Assembly: GCF_002149965.1 (NCBI RefSeq)
Contig: NZ_MSQB01000035.1
Span: forward strand, 1 to 41,874
Reading direction: 5' to 3'
Length of the DNA stretch: 41,874 nt
Source: Novosphingobium panipatense
Lineage (GTDB): Bacteria > Pseudomonadota > Alphaproteobacteria > Sphingomonadales > Sphingomonadaceae
Of this stretch, positions 19,888-27,756 are shown one piece after another. How positions within the stretch are numbered: position 1 is the stretch's first letter; each line of letters begins with the position of its first letter. Below the pieces are notes generated by a model. The model was not told where the DNA came from and ran no database searches. It saw only the letters and a list, made by a program, of their open reading frames with translations. A program made the translations under genes and the position numbers.

Positions 19888-20780
19888 GGTTTAGGCTCCC
19901 GCACATCGATAAGATCGCCGCCGATCACGCGCGGATCGGTCGAGGAGACCGGGCCATTGGCGAGCGCATCGAAGAAGCCGTCTTCCTCGCCCGCGCCGGT
20001 CAGCCACTGCTCGGGCCGGATATCGCCGCTGAGCAGCCGCACCGCCTGGTAGGCCATCTGCGCGATGTTGGGATAGGTCTCGACCCCGGCGGCGATGACC
20101 ATGCGCTGCTGGCTGTTCCGGCGGATGACCATGGTCGTGGGTGTCACCTCCACCCCGAAGCGCTGCCCAAGTTCGGGTTTCCGGTCGAGATCCATGAGGC
20201 TGACTTGCCAGCCCATCTCGTCCTGGAAGCGCTGAACGATCGGCCACTGCACCCGGCAATAGCCGCAGGACCCGCGCGCGAACATGACGAGCGCGAATTC
20301 TCCCGCTTTCGAGCGCAGATACTGCCGGCGCAGCTGGTCCTTCTGCGCGCCGAGCACATCGCGCGCCTCGCCGACCATCGGGTTTGCCGCCCTCGCATTG
20401 AGCTCGGGATGCGTGAGCATGGCGAGCTGGGTGACGCCTGCGAAGGCGCGGGCCTTGCGCCGCGCGAAGTCCTGCAGCCGCCAGAAGTCCGATACGGCCT
20501 CGACGGTAAGCACCGTCGCGGCATAGTCGCGCTGCTGTTCGATCAGCGTGCGTATCTTCGGCGGCGTCCAGGTCGCCAGTTCCGCCATCGGCGGGATCAC
20601 CGGCTTCACCAGCGCGTCCGGATCGGGCTTCTCCTCCTTGGCCTTCTCCACCTCGGGCGACGCCTGATACCACCAGTAGCCGCGGCTGCCACTTTGCGGG
20701 CTGGTGCGCCCGGCCGCCTGCGCCAGCGCTACCTGGGTGGGCAGCAACAGGGCCGCGGCAAAGGCAAGCCGCCGCCTCAC
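19884..20780 (-). CDS. traF: TraF, F-type conjugal pilus assembly protein
   Basis: 298 residues starting GTG at 20780, overlapping the preceding stop as GTGA. There is a signal peptide of about 20 residues, then GYWWYQASPE and an N-terminal helical part, and a thioredoxin fold with CGYC at about 172-175. F TraF has a thioredoxin-like domain without a CxxC motif, whereas relatives in other F-like systems keep it, as here. The segment WQVSLMDLDRK...FGVEVTPTTMV is typical of the family. It is periplasmic and needed for pilus assembly with TraH and TraW. Confidence 0.9.
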   Translation of the reverse strand: MRRRLAFAAALLLPTQVALAQAAGRTSPQSGSRGYWWYQASPEVEKAKEEKPDPDALVKPVIPPMAELATWTPPKIRTLIEQQRDYAATVLTVEAVSDFWRLQDFARRKARAFAGVTQLAMLTHPELNARAANPMVGEARDVLGAQKDQLRRQYLRSKAGEFALVMFARGSCGYCRVQWPIVQRFQDEMGWQVSLMDLDRKPELGQRFGVEVTPTTMVIRRNSQQRMVIAAGVETYPNIAQMAYQAVRLLSGDIRPEQWLTGAGEEDGFFDALANGPVSSTDPRVIGGDLIDVREPKP

Positions 20781-21325
20781 AGCAGCTTCTCCATCCGCGT
20801 CAGACGATCGATCGCGACCGGCCCGTAATAGCGGCTGTCATATCCATCGGGATGCTTCGAGCCGACGAAGATCATGCCATCGGGAATGTGCGTGACGCCC
20901 GGGCGCCAGTGCGTCAGCGCCTTGCCGCCGCGGCCGACCGGCTTGCTGGCGCCCATCAGGCGGCCGTTGCAATAGTACCATCCATTGCCGGGCTGCCCGA
21001 GGCGACCGGCCTTCTCGATCATGACGATCCGCTCGCCCGGCATGCACAGCGCATATTTGGTAACGTTGACCGCCCTCGGACCCGCCACCGGGTCAGACAG
21101 CATGAACGATACGAGATCGCCGCGCCCGATCGGCCCGGGCGCGCGGTGCACCACCCAGGCGTCGATCGACGGGGTCATCACCAGCGTCATGTGCGGCATC
21201 GCCCACCAGGCGAAGAGACCGATCGGGAGAACGATACCGTAAGCCTTGAACAGCTGCGCGGGGCGCGCCGGCTGGCCAAGGCCACTGGCGCCGAGCGCCA
21301 CGGCGGCGCGCAGCGGCAGATCCAT
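20777..21325 (-). CDS. S26-family conjugative transfer signal peptidase (RP4 TraF / TrhP-like)
   Basis: 182 residues from ATG 21325, with GCGAGG six bases before; a longer start at 21373 would overlap trbC. There is one N-terminal membrane segment (YGIVLPIGLFAWWAMPHM), then the S26 core: a Ser nucleophile in TPSIDAWVVHR and a Lys in VTKYALCMPGERIVM, followed by GWYYCNGRLMG and VGSKHPDGYDSRYYGPV near the end. This is the peptidase type that matures and cyclises pilins in RP4, and it is also found in some F-like systems such as R27. It probably processes the pilin encoded 13 kb upstream in the operon. F itself has no such gene here. Confidence 0.85.
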   Translation of the reverse strand: MDLPLRAAVALGASGLGQPARPAQLFKAYGIVLPIGLFAWWAMPHMTLVMTPSIDAWVVHRAPGPIGRGDLVSFMLSDPVAGPRAVNVTKYALCMPGERIVMIEKAGRLGQPGNGWYYCNGRLMGASKPVGRGGKALTHWRPGVTHIPDGMIFVGSKHPDGYDSRYYGPVAIDRLTRMEKLL

Positions 21326-21344
21326 GGCCTCGCGCCAGAGCCGC

Positions 21345-22235
21345 TTACCGGCGCGCCAGGCGAGCGAGAGCATCCCGCACCTCCTCTCCGCCGCCGAGGC
21401 GGCCATATTCCTCGAGCAGCCCGGTAAGCGCCGCGTCGCCGAACACGAGATGCGGCGCGCGCAGGAGCACCTCGTCGCGCTCGCAATAGGGCTGGGTGGG
21501 ATCGCCGGGGACCATCGCCAACGCCGGCACCCGGGTGACGCCATGCTGGCGGAAGACCAGCGGATCGACGATCAGCTGCACATCGCGCATGGCGCAGGCG
21601 GGACCGTCGCACCCCGGATCGATGCGCAGGATCGCCGCCGACAGGCTTGCCATCGGCGCGACCTGCCGCATCCCGCCAGGCATTCCCCGAAACGCCATGA
21701 CGCCGCCGGCCCGCTCGAGTTGGCCCGCGTAGGTCCGCAGTGTCGCGACCGGCATCGCGGACGACACGAACAGCACCGGCACCCAGCGCGTCTCACCACC
21801 AGCGGAGACCACGCCGGCCAGCGCCGCGGCTTCGGGCTGTTCCAGTCCCAGCGCCTGCGCGACCCGGCGACTGGCCGCTTCGCGCTCGGCGGCGAGCGCT
21901 TCGCGCGCGGCCGCGACGTCTCCTTCCGCGCGTTTGACCATGGCGGGATCCGTCTTGCGGCGGCGAAGCCCTTCGAAAGCGCGCCGCTGCGTGGCGGTGT
22001 CCGGCTTCGTCGGCAGAACGGGCGAGGGGATGGTGCGGTCCTTCGCCTTGCCGGCGGCGCGCTTTACGCGCTCCATCGCTTCCGCACCCTGGTCCTCGAT
22101 CCGCGTGCGGGCGTTCTCCGGCTGTGCCTGCCCGGTCGCGGCCGGCGGCTCGCTTGCACCTGCCCCTATGGGGACACAGGCGAGGCAAGCCATGAGGAGG
22201 GCGCGGCTAGTTGCTGATCGTCTGCATATAGGCAT
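21345..22235 (-). CDS. trbC: TrbC, F-type pilus assembly protein
   Basis: 296 residues with a signal peptide (about 27 residues). A charged helical region to about residue 150 precedes the TrbC_Ftype domain: VPVLFVSSAMPVATLRTYA, GVMAFRGMPGG, VQLIVDPLVFRQHGVTRVPALAMV, which are typical. The fold is thioredoxin-like without a CxxC motif. It is longer than F TrbC (about 212) because of the N-terminal part. The start overlaps the preceding gene by 29 bp; a shorter ATG at 22193 would spoil the signal peptide. It is periplasmic and acts with TraW in pilus assembly. Confidence 0.85.
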   Translation of the reverse strand: MPICRRSATSRALLMACLACVPIGAGASEPPAATGQAQPENARTRIEDQGAEAMERVKRAAGKAKDRTIPSPVLPTKPDTATQRRAFEGLRRRKTDPAMVKRAEGDVAAAREALAAEREAASRRVAQALGLEQPEAAALAGVVSAGGETRWVPVLFVSSAMPVATLRTYAGQLERAGGVMAFRGMPGGMRQVAPMASLSAAILRIDPGCDGPACAMRDVQLIVDPLVFRQHGVTRVPALAMVPGDPTQPYCERDEVLLRAPHLVFGDAALTGLLEEYGRLGGGEEVRDALARLARR

Positions 22236-23301
22236 CGATCTTGTCCTTCATGTCGATCTGGATTTCGCTCTGGGCGCGCGCTTCGATCTCCTCGTAATAT
22301 TCCGAGAGGTCCATTCTGCTGAAATCGAGCGCCTGGAATTCTTCCGCGGTGAACCCGCGGCAATAAGGGTTCTTCGCCGTGCCCCAGCCCTTCGCGACGA
22401 AGCTCTTGAGCTGCGGGCGTCCCTGTTCCTGGATGATGCGGCCGAGTTTGGTGTTGAAGCAGCAGTGGCCTTTCGCCTTCTGCACGCAGATGCCCAGGAT
22501 CTTCGACGAGCAATAGCTGCCTACCTCGTGGCACATCCCCGAGCCGCGCAGCATGCCCACTTCCATGTCCTCCTGGTCGCAGCCCTGCAGCAGCACCTCG
22601 ATCATGAAATTGACGGCAAGGCTGATCGCGATCGAGGTGGGATCGATGCCGACGATGATCGCATTGGCGCCCGCGCTCGCCGCCTGGTTCGCGGTCGCTC
22701 CTGCCTTGAAGGCGGTGTAGGCCGCCTTGAGGCCCGTGAAGACGCCCTTGGCGACGGCGATCTTGGTCGAGATCGACGAGATCGAACTGCCCATGCCGTC
22801 CTTGACGATCTTGCCCTTGTCCTTGCAGCAGTTCTGAAATGTGGTGCTGAGACCTGCGGGACGACAGCGCGCGGCGCGGCCCGAGAATATCTCGATCGTG
22901 CCCAGGCAATTGCCGTCGGCATCGACGTCGCCGTCGGCCTCGACACCGGGATCGTCGAGCGCCGCTTCCACGATGACGGGATTGGCGCTGGTGTCGATGC
23001 AGGTGTTGGCCGAACAGGCGGCCGCGCCGCCGCTCGCGGGAACCGCGCAGGCATATTGATCGCCGAGCGGGCAGTGCAGCGCGCCTGCCGTGTCCGCCTC
23101 GCACGTCGTCTGGCCGATCGGGCACATCCATCCACCCGAAGCGGTCAGATGGCAGGTGGCTGTCTCGCCTTCGTCGGCCGCATCGCCGTTGCCGTCGAGA
23201 TCAACGGCGCAAAGCTGCTGCGCGGCGGCCCCTTCTGGAAGCGCCAGCACGCCGGTCATGAGCAGCATCGCCGCTGCAAGGAGGGACCGCACGGCGCTCA
23301 T
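22207..23301 (-). CDS. traN: TraN C-terminal half, Cys-rich mating pair protein
   Basis: 364 residues with its own signal peptide (cleavage near AAA, residue 27). It is very rich in Cys in the first 150 residues, and the C-terminal part is the classic TraN ending: CCFNTKLGRIIQEQGRPQL, WGTAKNPYCRGFTAEEFQALDFSRMDLSEY. In F one TraN of about 600 residues holds both parts; here a separate gene upstream, overlapping by ATGA, holds the N-terminal part. TraN is the outer-membrane protein that contacts the recipient surface. The split with a second signal peptide suggests two proteins exported separately, not a frameshift. Confidence 0.85.
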   Translation of the reverse strand: MSAVRSLLAAAMLLMTGVLALPEGAAAQQLCAVDLDGNGDAADEGETATCHLTASGGWMCPIGQTTCEADTAGALHCPLGDQYACAVPASGGAAACSANTCIDTSANPVIVEAALDDPGVEADGDVDADGNCLGTIEIFSGRAARCRPAGLSTTFQNCCKDKGKIVKDGMGSSISSISTKIAVAKGVFTGLKAAYTAFKAGATANQAASAGANAIIVGIDPTSIAISLAVNFMIEVLLQGCDQEDMEVGMLRGSGMCHEVGSYCSSKILGICVQKAKGHCCFNTKLGRIIQEQGRPQLKSFVAKGWGTAKNPYCRGFTAEEFQALDFSRMDLSEYYEEIEARAQSEIQIDMKDKIDAYMQTISN

Positions 23302-25229
23302 CGCACACTGCTCGTGCAGACCATGTCCGCCCCGCCGAGGCGTACCGTCTGCATCATCACTGCGGCCTCGGGAAAATCATCGAGACAGCCGCAGCCCTCG
23401 ACGAGCTCCTCGCCGTCCCCGGCCGGGCAGACGTTGCTGTCCTGGCAGGTGCGGTAGTAATAGTCCCAGCCTGTCGGATCGGTCTGCTTCGATCCGGTTA
23501 CGCCATCGGGGGCGACGGCCGTGATCGCCTGCGCCTTGCGGGTCTTGCAGATCGGCTCGCAGGCGCTGACGCTGCCGCGATCGGGCATGGAGAAGCTGCG
23601 GGTGGTGAGGCTGTAGCTGCCGTCGGCGTTCGCCACCCGGTCGGCGAGCAGCGTCTCGGTCGAGTGGTCGATGATATAGGCGCCGCGCGAGAGATCGGGC
23701 TGGGCCGCCGCTCCCAGATCGACGGTGCATCGGTAAGTCCGCTCGCGCAGGAAGAAGTCGCGAGCGATCTGCGCGGTGCAGGCGCCGGTTCCGAACACCC
23801 GCGTCTGGGGCAGCGGTGAGAGGCCGGTGTTGACCCCGCTGCGAAACGTCGTGACCCCGTCGACCACTTCATCCTGCAGCCGGCAGGCCTCGTTTGCCCC
23901 ATAGCCGGAACAGGTATCGACGAGCTGCTCGCTCGTCTTGCATCCGGTATCGACGCTCGCATCGATCGCGGCATAGGCTTCGCCGCCTTCGGCCACCGCA
24001 ACGCGCAGCCAGATGTCATGATCGCCTTGTGTCATCCGCGAGGTCAGATCGAGCGCGGGGTTCAGGTAGAAAGCGCCCTTCTTCTCGCATTTGCCCGGCG
24101 GCAATCCGGTCCCGGTCCAGCTCTGCGGCCCGGAACCCAGCAGTTCGCCGTCGATGCGGATCTGCGCCCAGTCATCGGCGCCGAAGCGGGTGAGGAGCAC
24201 CTGGCGCAGGCGGTCGCTGTCCTTGATCCGCAGTGTCATGTGGAAATCGAAGATCGAGCAGGATCCGCCCGAGAGGCTGTTGTCGGACGGCGAGCCCATG
24301 AGGAAGGTGACGTTCTGGGAGCCCGTGACAGAGGTCGCATAGCCACCCGCGACCCGGTCGATGATCTTCTCGATGGTGATTTCTTTCTGGGTGATCTGCC
24401 GGGTAATGGTGCAACTGCGGCTGACTTCGGACGTGCCGGTGCCGGTCGAGGAGGCGGCGAGCGCCTGGAACACGCTGCTGGCCTGCGCGGCGGCGGAGGC
24501 GTCGCTCGAGATGGCGCCGGGATTGCTCTTGTACGCGGTGGCGCCGACAGCGGACTGCGCTGTGCACGAGGTGGTCTGGGCGCCGGTGTAGCGGATGACC
24601 GGCCCATCGATCGCCGCTTGCGAAATGGCGATGCGCGCGTCCGACGTGGTGAGCGCGCCGACGACGCCGCCGCCGAGGTCCTTCAGCACCGAGGCGATGT
24701 TGCCCCACACCAGGTTGTTGCCGCAGCTGTTGTTGACGCAGTAACAGCCGGCAAGCTCGGTCAGCTCGACTTCGCTGAGCTTGAGCGCCCCCGAAGCCGC
24801 GGTGTCCCAGCGGAAGAACCGGCAGGCATCCCACGTCCCCGGCGTACACGAAATGATCCCGTTCGCGCAGATGCCCGAGGTCACGACGGGCACCGTCAGC
24901 GCCTCGTCGAAGCTGCCGTCGAGATCGCTGTCCCGCGAAATGCTGAGCGTGCCGATATCGCCGGTGGCATTCGGCTGCGCGATCAGTTCCAGATAAGTCG
25001 CGGTCTTCTGGCAGGAAAGATCGGGCGTGAACGCTTTGGATGAGTCTATCGTGGTGATGCTCTGACCCGCCATCCCCGGCGTCACGTAGTTATCCAGCAG
25101 CGCATCGCTGTCCGCGCTTTTGGCGCGCGCGGCGGCGGCCGCGGCGCGGGCGCGGTCCTCCGGCGTCTGCGCGTACAGCGGCACGGACAGCCCGAGCACC
25201 GCGGCGAGGAAGAGGGCGCGGGTCTTCAT
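23298..25229 (-). CDS. traN: TraN-like N-terminal part, outer-membrane mating pair protein
   Basis: 643 residues from ATG 25229, which overlaps the preceding stop as ATGA; a long upstream extension of the frame is spurious. There is a signal peptide of about 20 residues, then many Cys residues spread through repeated beta-rich segments, for example CYCVNNSCGNNLVWGN and GACTAQIARDFFLRERTYRC. It ends with a Cys-rich segment (CQDSNVCPAGDGEELVEGCGC). The domain with CCF...RGFTAEEFQ is missing and is supplied by the next gene. As with TraN, it probably sits in the outer membrane and stabilises mating pairs by recognising a recipient outer-membrane protein. Confidence 0.8.
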   Translation of the reverse strand: MKTRALFLAAVLGLSVPLYAQTPEDRARAAAAAARAKSADSDALLDNYVTPGMAGQSITTIDSSKAFTPDLSCQKTATYLELIAQPNATGDIGTLSISRDSDLDGSFDEALTVPVVTSGICANGIISCTPGTWDACRFFRWDTAASGALKLSEVELTELAGCYCVNNSCGNNLVWGNIASVLKDLGGGVVGALTTSDARIAISQAAIDGPVIRYTGAQTTSCTAQSAVGATAYKSNPGAISSDASAAAQASSVFQALAASSTGTGTSEVSRSCTITRQITQKEITIEKIIDRVAGGYATSVTGSQNVTFLMGSPSDNSLSGGSCSIFDFHMTLRIKDSDRLRQVLLTRFGADDWAQIRIDGELLGSGPQSWTGTGLPPGKCEKKGAFYLNPALDLTSRMTQGDHDIWLRVAVAEGGEAYAAIDASVDTGCKTSEQLVDTCSGYGANEACRLQDEVVDGVTTFRSGVNTGLSPLPQTRVFGTGACTAQIARDFFLRERTYRCTVDLGAAAQPDLSRGAYIIDHSTETLLADRVANADGSYSLTTRSFSMPDRGSVSACEPICKTRKAQAITAVAPDGVTGSKQTDPTGWDYYYRTCQDSNVCPAGDGEELVEGCGCLDDFPEAAVMMQTVRLGGADMVCTSSVR

Positions 25230-25555
25230 GGCTGGATCTCGCCTGGAACCAGCCCACGCGACCCGCGCCGCAAACGGAACAGCAGGACGCCGCCCTCGCT
25301 GTGCGACCTTTCGGCCCTGAACACGGCCTGCCCCTCGAAGACGGTCAGCGTGGCCACGACGACAAACGGCGAGGAGGGGCGCACCGTCTGTCCATCGTCT
25401 GTATCCAAGGCCACGCCGACCGCCCGACCGACACCGGAGGGGGGAAACGGCGCCCGTCTGACCGCGATGGGAACGCCCGGGCTGATGGGCTGACGGGCAG
25501 GCCACCGGCTGATCCCGGGCGCTTTCACGCGGTTGTCGGAGGGCGACCTGCTCAC
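25226..25555 (-). CDS. Unknown small protein between traU and traN
   Basis: 109 residues starting GTG at 25555, overlapping the traU stop as GTGA, and ending with an ATGA overlap onto traN. It lacks a signal peptide and membrane segments. The sequence is beta-rich (VGVALDTDDGQTVRPSSPFVVVATLTVFEGQAVFR) with a basic C-terminus; no family was recognised. In F, trbC lies between traU and traN, but this product does not resemble TrbC, which is encoded further down. Its tight coupling argues for a real, co-translated gene. Confidence 0.7.
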   Translation of the reverse strand: MSRSPSDNRVKAPGISRWPARQPISPGVPIAVRRAPFPPSGVGRAVGVALDTDDGQTVRPSSPFVVVATLTVFEGQAVFRAERSHSEGGVLLFRLRRGSRGLVPGEIQP

Positions 25556-26565
25556 GGCGTCGATACCCCGGCGCAGCAGATCGTCTTTTCAAAGAGCATG
25601 AACTGGGCGTTGTCCTTGCCTGGTGCGTGCTTCGCGCTGGTCCAGAGCGCACCGGGCCGACCGACATTGACGCAGCTGCCGCCCTTGACCGGCTCCATCA
25701 GCTGGAACTTGTAGCGGCTCTTGGTCCACACCGGCTGCGGGATGAAGGAGCAGCCGTCGGCCGAACTGATGGTGAGCGCGCCGAGCCGACCCATCATGAA
25801 CAGGCCGCGCGCGGCAAGACCGGCCCAGGCCTCGACGCTGTCCCCGAAATGAATGTCGCCCGCGACTGGATAGGTCGCGCCCCACGAACCCATGCACCAG
25901 AACAGCGGATCGACGACCTTGCCCGCGGCTGCCGCCGCGCTGTCGGCCATGCAGGCAAGCCCCGCCGCCGGATTGCCGAACAGGATCGCCTCGGGCTGGA
26001 TGATCGCGCCCAGCGTTGCCGATTGCCAGGTCGGCAGGACTTCGGTGATGAGGGCGACGTCGAAGCCGTCGTCCTCGATGCACGGCAGGTCGGTGAACAT
26101 GTCGAGCATCTTCCAGACCGGCGAGATGTAGTAGTGCATCTGCGCGAACATCTTGCGCGTGTTGGTGCCGTCGGCGAGGCTGCTCTGGCTTCCCTGCAGT
26201 TTGCCTCCGGTCGGCATGATGTCCGCGCCGAGCGCCATCATGCAGCCCGGTTCGGTCACGACATCGACCATGCGGTTCGGCGACCAGAAACTGACTTTCA
26301 CCCCGAACCAGAAGGTCACGCCCTTGCGGCAGGCGCAGAGCGGCTTGGACGCCGACTGGGCGTCGAGCGCCTTGCCGAGCGGTTCGCTGGGGCCGACCTT
26401 CACCCCGCCGATGGTGATCGGGAAGATGCAGTTCCAGCGCACCTTGGTGATCGGGTTGAACACCGTGCCCGCTTCGCATTTGGACGCATGGGCGGGAGCC
26501 GCGACCGCCAGTGCGGCAAAGCCGCAACTCAGCGCGAGCAATCTGCGAAGCGACAATAGTTTCAT
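25552..26565 (-). CDS. traU: TraU, F-type pilus assembly and DNA transfer protein
   Basis: 337 residues, near F TraU (330). The signal peptide cleaves near AHA (residue 27), then the family opening CEAGTVFNPITKVRWNCIFPI, further CACRKG, EPGCMM, WCMGSWGATYP and the C-terminal CCAGVSTP; many conserved Cys agree with a disulfide-rich periplasmic protein. The start overlaps traW as ATGA. In F, traU mutants make some pili but transfer DNA poorly, so it acts in both steps. One of the surest calls in the operon. Confidence 0.95.
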   Translation of the reverse strand: MKLLSLRRLLALSCGFAALAVAAPAHASKCEAGTVFNPITKVRWNCIFPITIGGVKVGPSEPLGKALDAQSASKPLCACRKGVTFWFGVKVSFWSPNRMVDVVTEPGCMMALGADIMPTGGKLQGSQSSLADGTNTRKMFAQMHYYISPVWKMLDMFTDLPCIEDDGFDVALITEVLPTWQSATLGAIIQPEAILFGNPAAGLACMADSAAAAAGKVVDPLFWCMGSWGATYPVAGDIHFGDSVEAWAGLAARGLFMMGRLGALTISSADGCSFIPQPVWTKSRYKFQLMEPVKGGSCVNVGRPGALWTSAKHAPGKDNAQFMLFEKTICCAGVSTP

Positions 26566-27206
26566 CGCACTGCCCTCCGGTCGGTTTTGCGCCTGTCGAC
26601 TTCGGCAAGCACGAGCTTCTGGCCGTCCTGCGCGACGATCACCGGCGCGACGGTCAGGCCGAGCCGCGCCTTGACGCGTTCTTCGAGCAGGAACAGCGCG
26701 CGGCCGTGCCGTTCGCCCAGGGTGATCGCATCGGCATCACCGGGGCTGCCCTCCGCGAGCAGGATGAAGTCGGCGGGCCTTGCGGTGCGCAGCGCCCAGT
26801 CGAGTTCGCGCGGATGCACGACGATCAGCCGCTGGGGCAGTGACACATAGGCGAGCGGGTTGAAGCTGTAGCCCTTGGCATAGAGCAGCTTGCCCTCTGG
26901 CAGGCGGATATCCTGGTCGAGCGTATAGAAAGGGACCACCGTGCGGGTACGATCCGCGCGGGCAATTCCGAGCGATGCCGCCTTCATTGCCGACCAGCGC
27001 TTGCGCGGCCCGAAGGCCGTCGTCATATCGGGAACGCGCGCGGCCCGGCCCTCGATCTCGCTCAGTGCGTCGGGTTCGGCGATGGGCCAGGTGCGACCGA
27101 TGGTGCTGGTCCCCGCAAGGGCCGCTGTCGAGGTCGCGAAGGGAAGGGACAGCGTCGCCAGCGCGGACAAAACCTGGGCGAGGCAATGTGTAGACCTAGC
27201 GACCAT
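26562..27206 (-). CDS. traW: TraW, F-type pilus assembly protein
   Basis: 214 residues from ATG 27206, chosen because GGAGG lies seven bases before it. It overlaps the preceding gene out of frame by 11 bp; an ATG at 27236 is also open. There is a signal peptide (cleavage near ALA), then ALSEIEGRAARV, and the family block VVPFYTLDQDIRLPEGKLLYAKGYSFNPLAYV, diagnostic of TraW. The C-terminus (DGQKLVLAEVD) is also typical. It is periplasmic, acting with TrbC and TraU. Length matches F TraW (210). Confidence 0.93.
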   Translation of the reverse strand: MVARSTHCLAQVLSALATLSLPFATSTAALAGTSTIGRTWPIAEPDALSEIEGRAARVPDMTTAFGPRKRWSAMKAASLGIARADRTRTVVPFYTLDQDIRLPEGKLLYAKGYSFNPLAYVSLPQRLIVVHPRELDWALRTARPADFILLAEGSPGDADAITLGERHGRALFLLEERVKARLGLTVAPVIVAQDGQKLVLAEVDRRKTDRRAVR

Positions 27207-27756
27207 GACGACGCCTCCATCCAGCCTGGCCGCCATTGCGATCCTCGCCGATCGCCGCGCTGATCACGGCAACGGTGGCAATGATCGCGGTGATGACGAC
27301 GAGCAGGCGGAACCGACCGGGCACGGCGGGCAACTGGCAGGCGATGCAGGACTGAACCAGCAGCAGGCCCTGGCTGCCGACTAGCAGGCGGATAGGCCCT
27401 GGGGCCGGCGTCGAGGAGAAGATCCCGTTCACCGATGCCTCCCCTGCCGCAGGTGCGACATCAGCTTGCCGCAGGCGCCGGAAAGACCGATCAGCAGCAT
27501 GCCGCTCGCAAAGCAGGGCGGCGACGATGATCCCGGCGCGCAGCGCGGGCAGGACCGGCTGGCGAAGCGCGAGGCCGGCGATCGTCACGAGTGCGCCCAT
27601 CATGGAGGTTTCGATAGCGACGAGCCGCAACCGCCAGCGAAAGGCGGCCGCTTCCGCCCGCTGGGCGACGCGCGCTTCGATGGCGGCCTGCACGGCCGGG
27701 TCCTGCTCCCAGTCGAGCAGCAGCTGGTCGGGATGCGGGGAGGGTGCGCGCGTCAT
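27196..27756 (-). CDS. Membrane protein in the trbI position
   Basis: 186 residues from ATG 27756 (ATGA overlap with the traC stop). After a soluble 50-residue start come hydrophobic segments at about 53-75 and 80-92, a polar middle, then two more at about 130-150 and 155-175. F has trbI (one membrane segment, about 128 residues) between traC and traW; this product differs in length and topology and does not look like it, so only the position agrees. It probably sits in the inner membrane as part of the transfer complex. Confidence 0.65.
   Translation of the reverse strand: MTRAPSPHPDQLLLDWEQDPAVQAAIEARVAQRAEAAAFRWRLRLVAIETSMMGALVTIAGLALRQPVLPALRAGIIVAALLCERHAADRSFRRLRQADVAPAAGEASVNGIFSSTPAPGPIRLLVGSQGLLLVQSCIACQLPAVPGRFRLLVVITAIIATVAVISAAIGEDRNGGQAGWRRRHGR

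Noticed and set aside
25230..25667. Extension of traN upstream
   Set aside because: It covers the small coupled gene and the traU end in another frame; the signal peptide starts at 25229.
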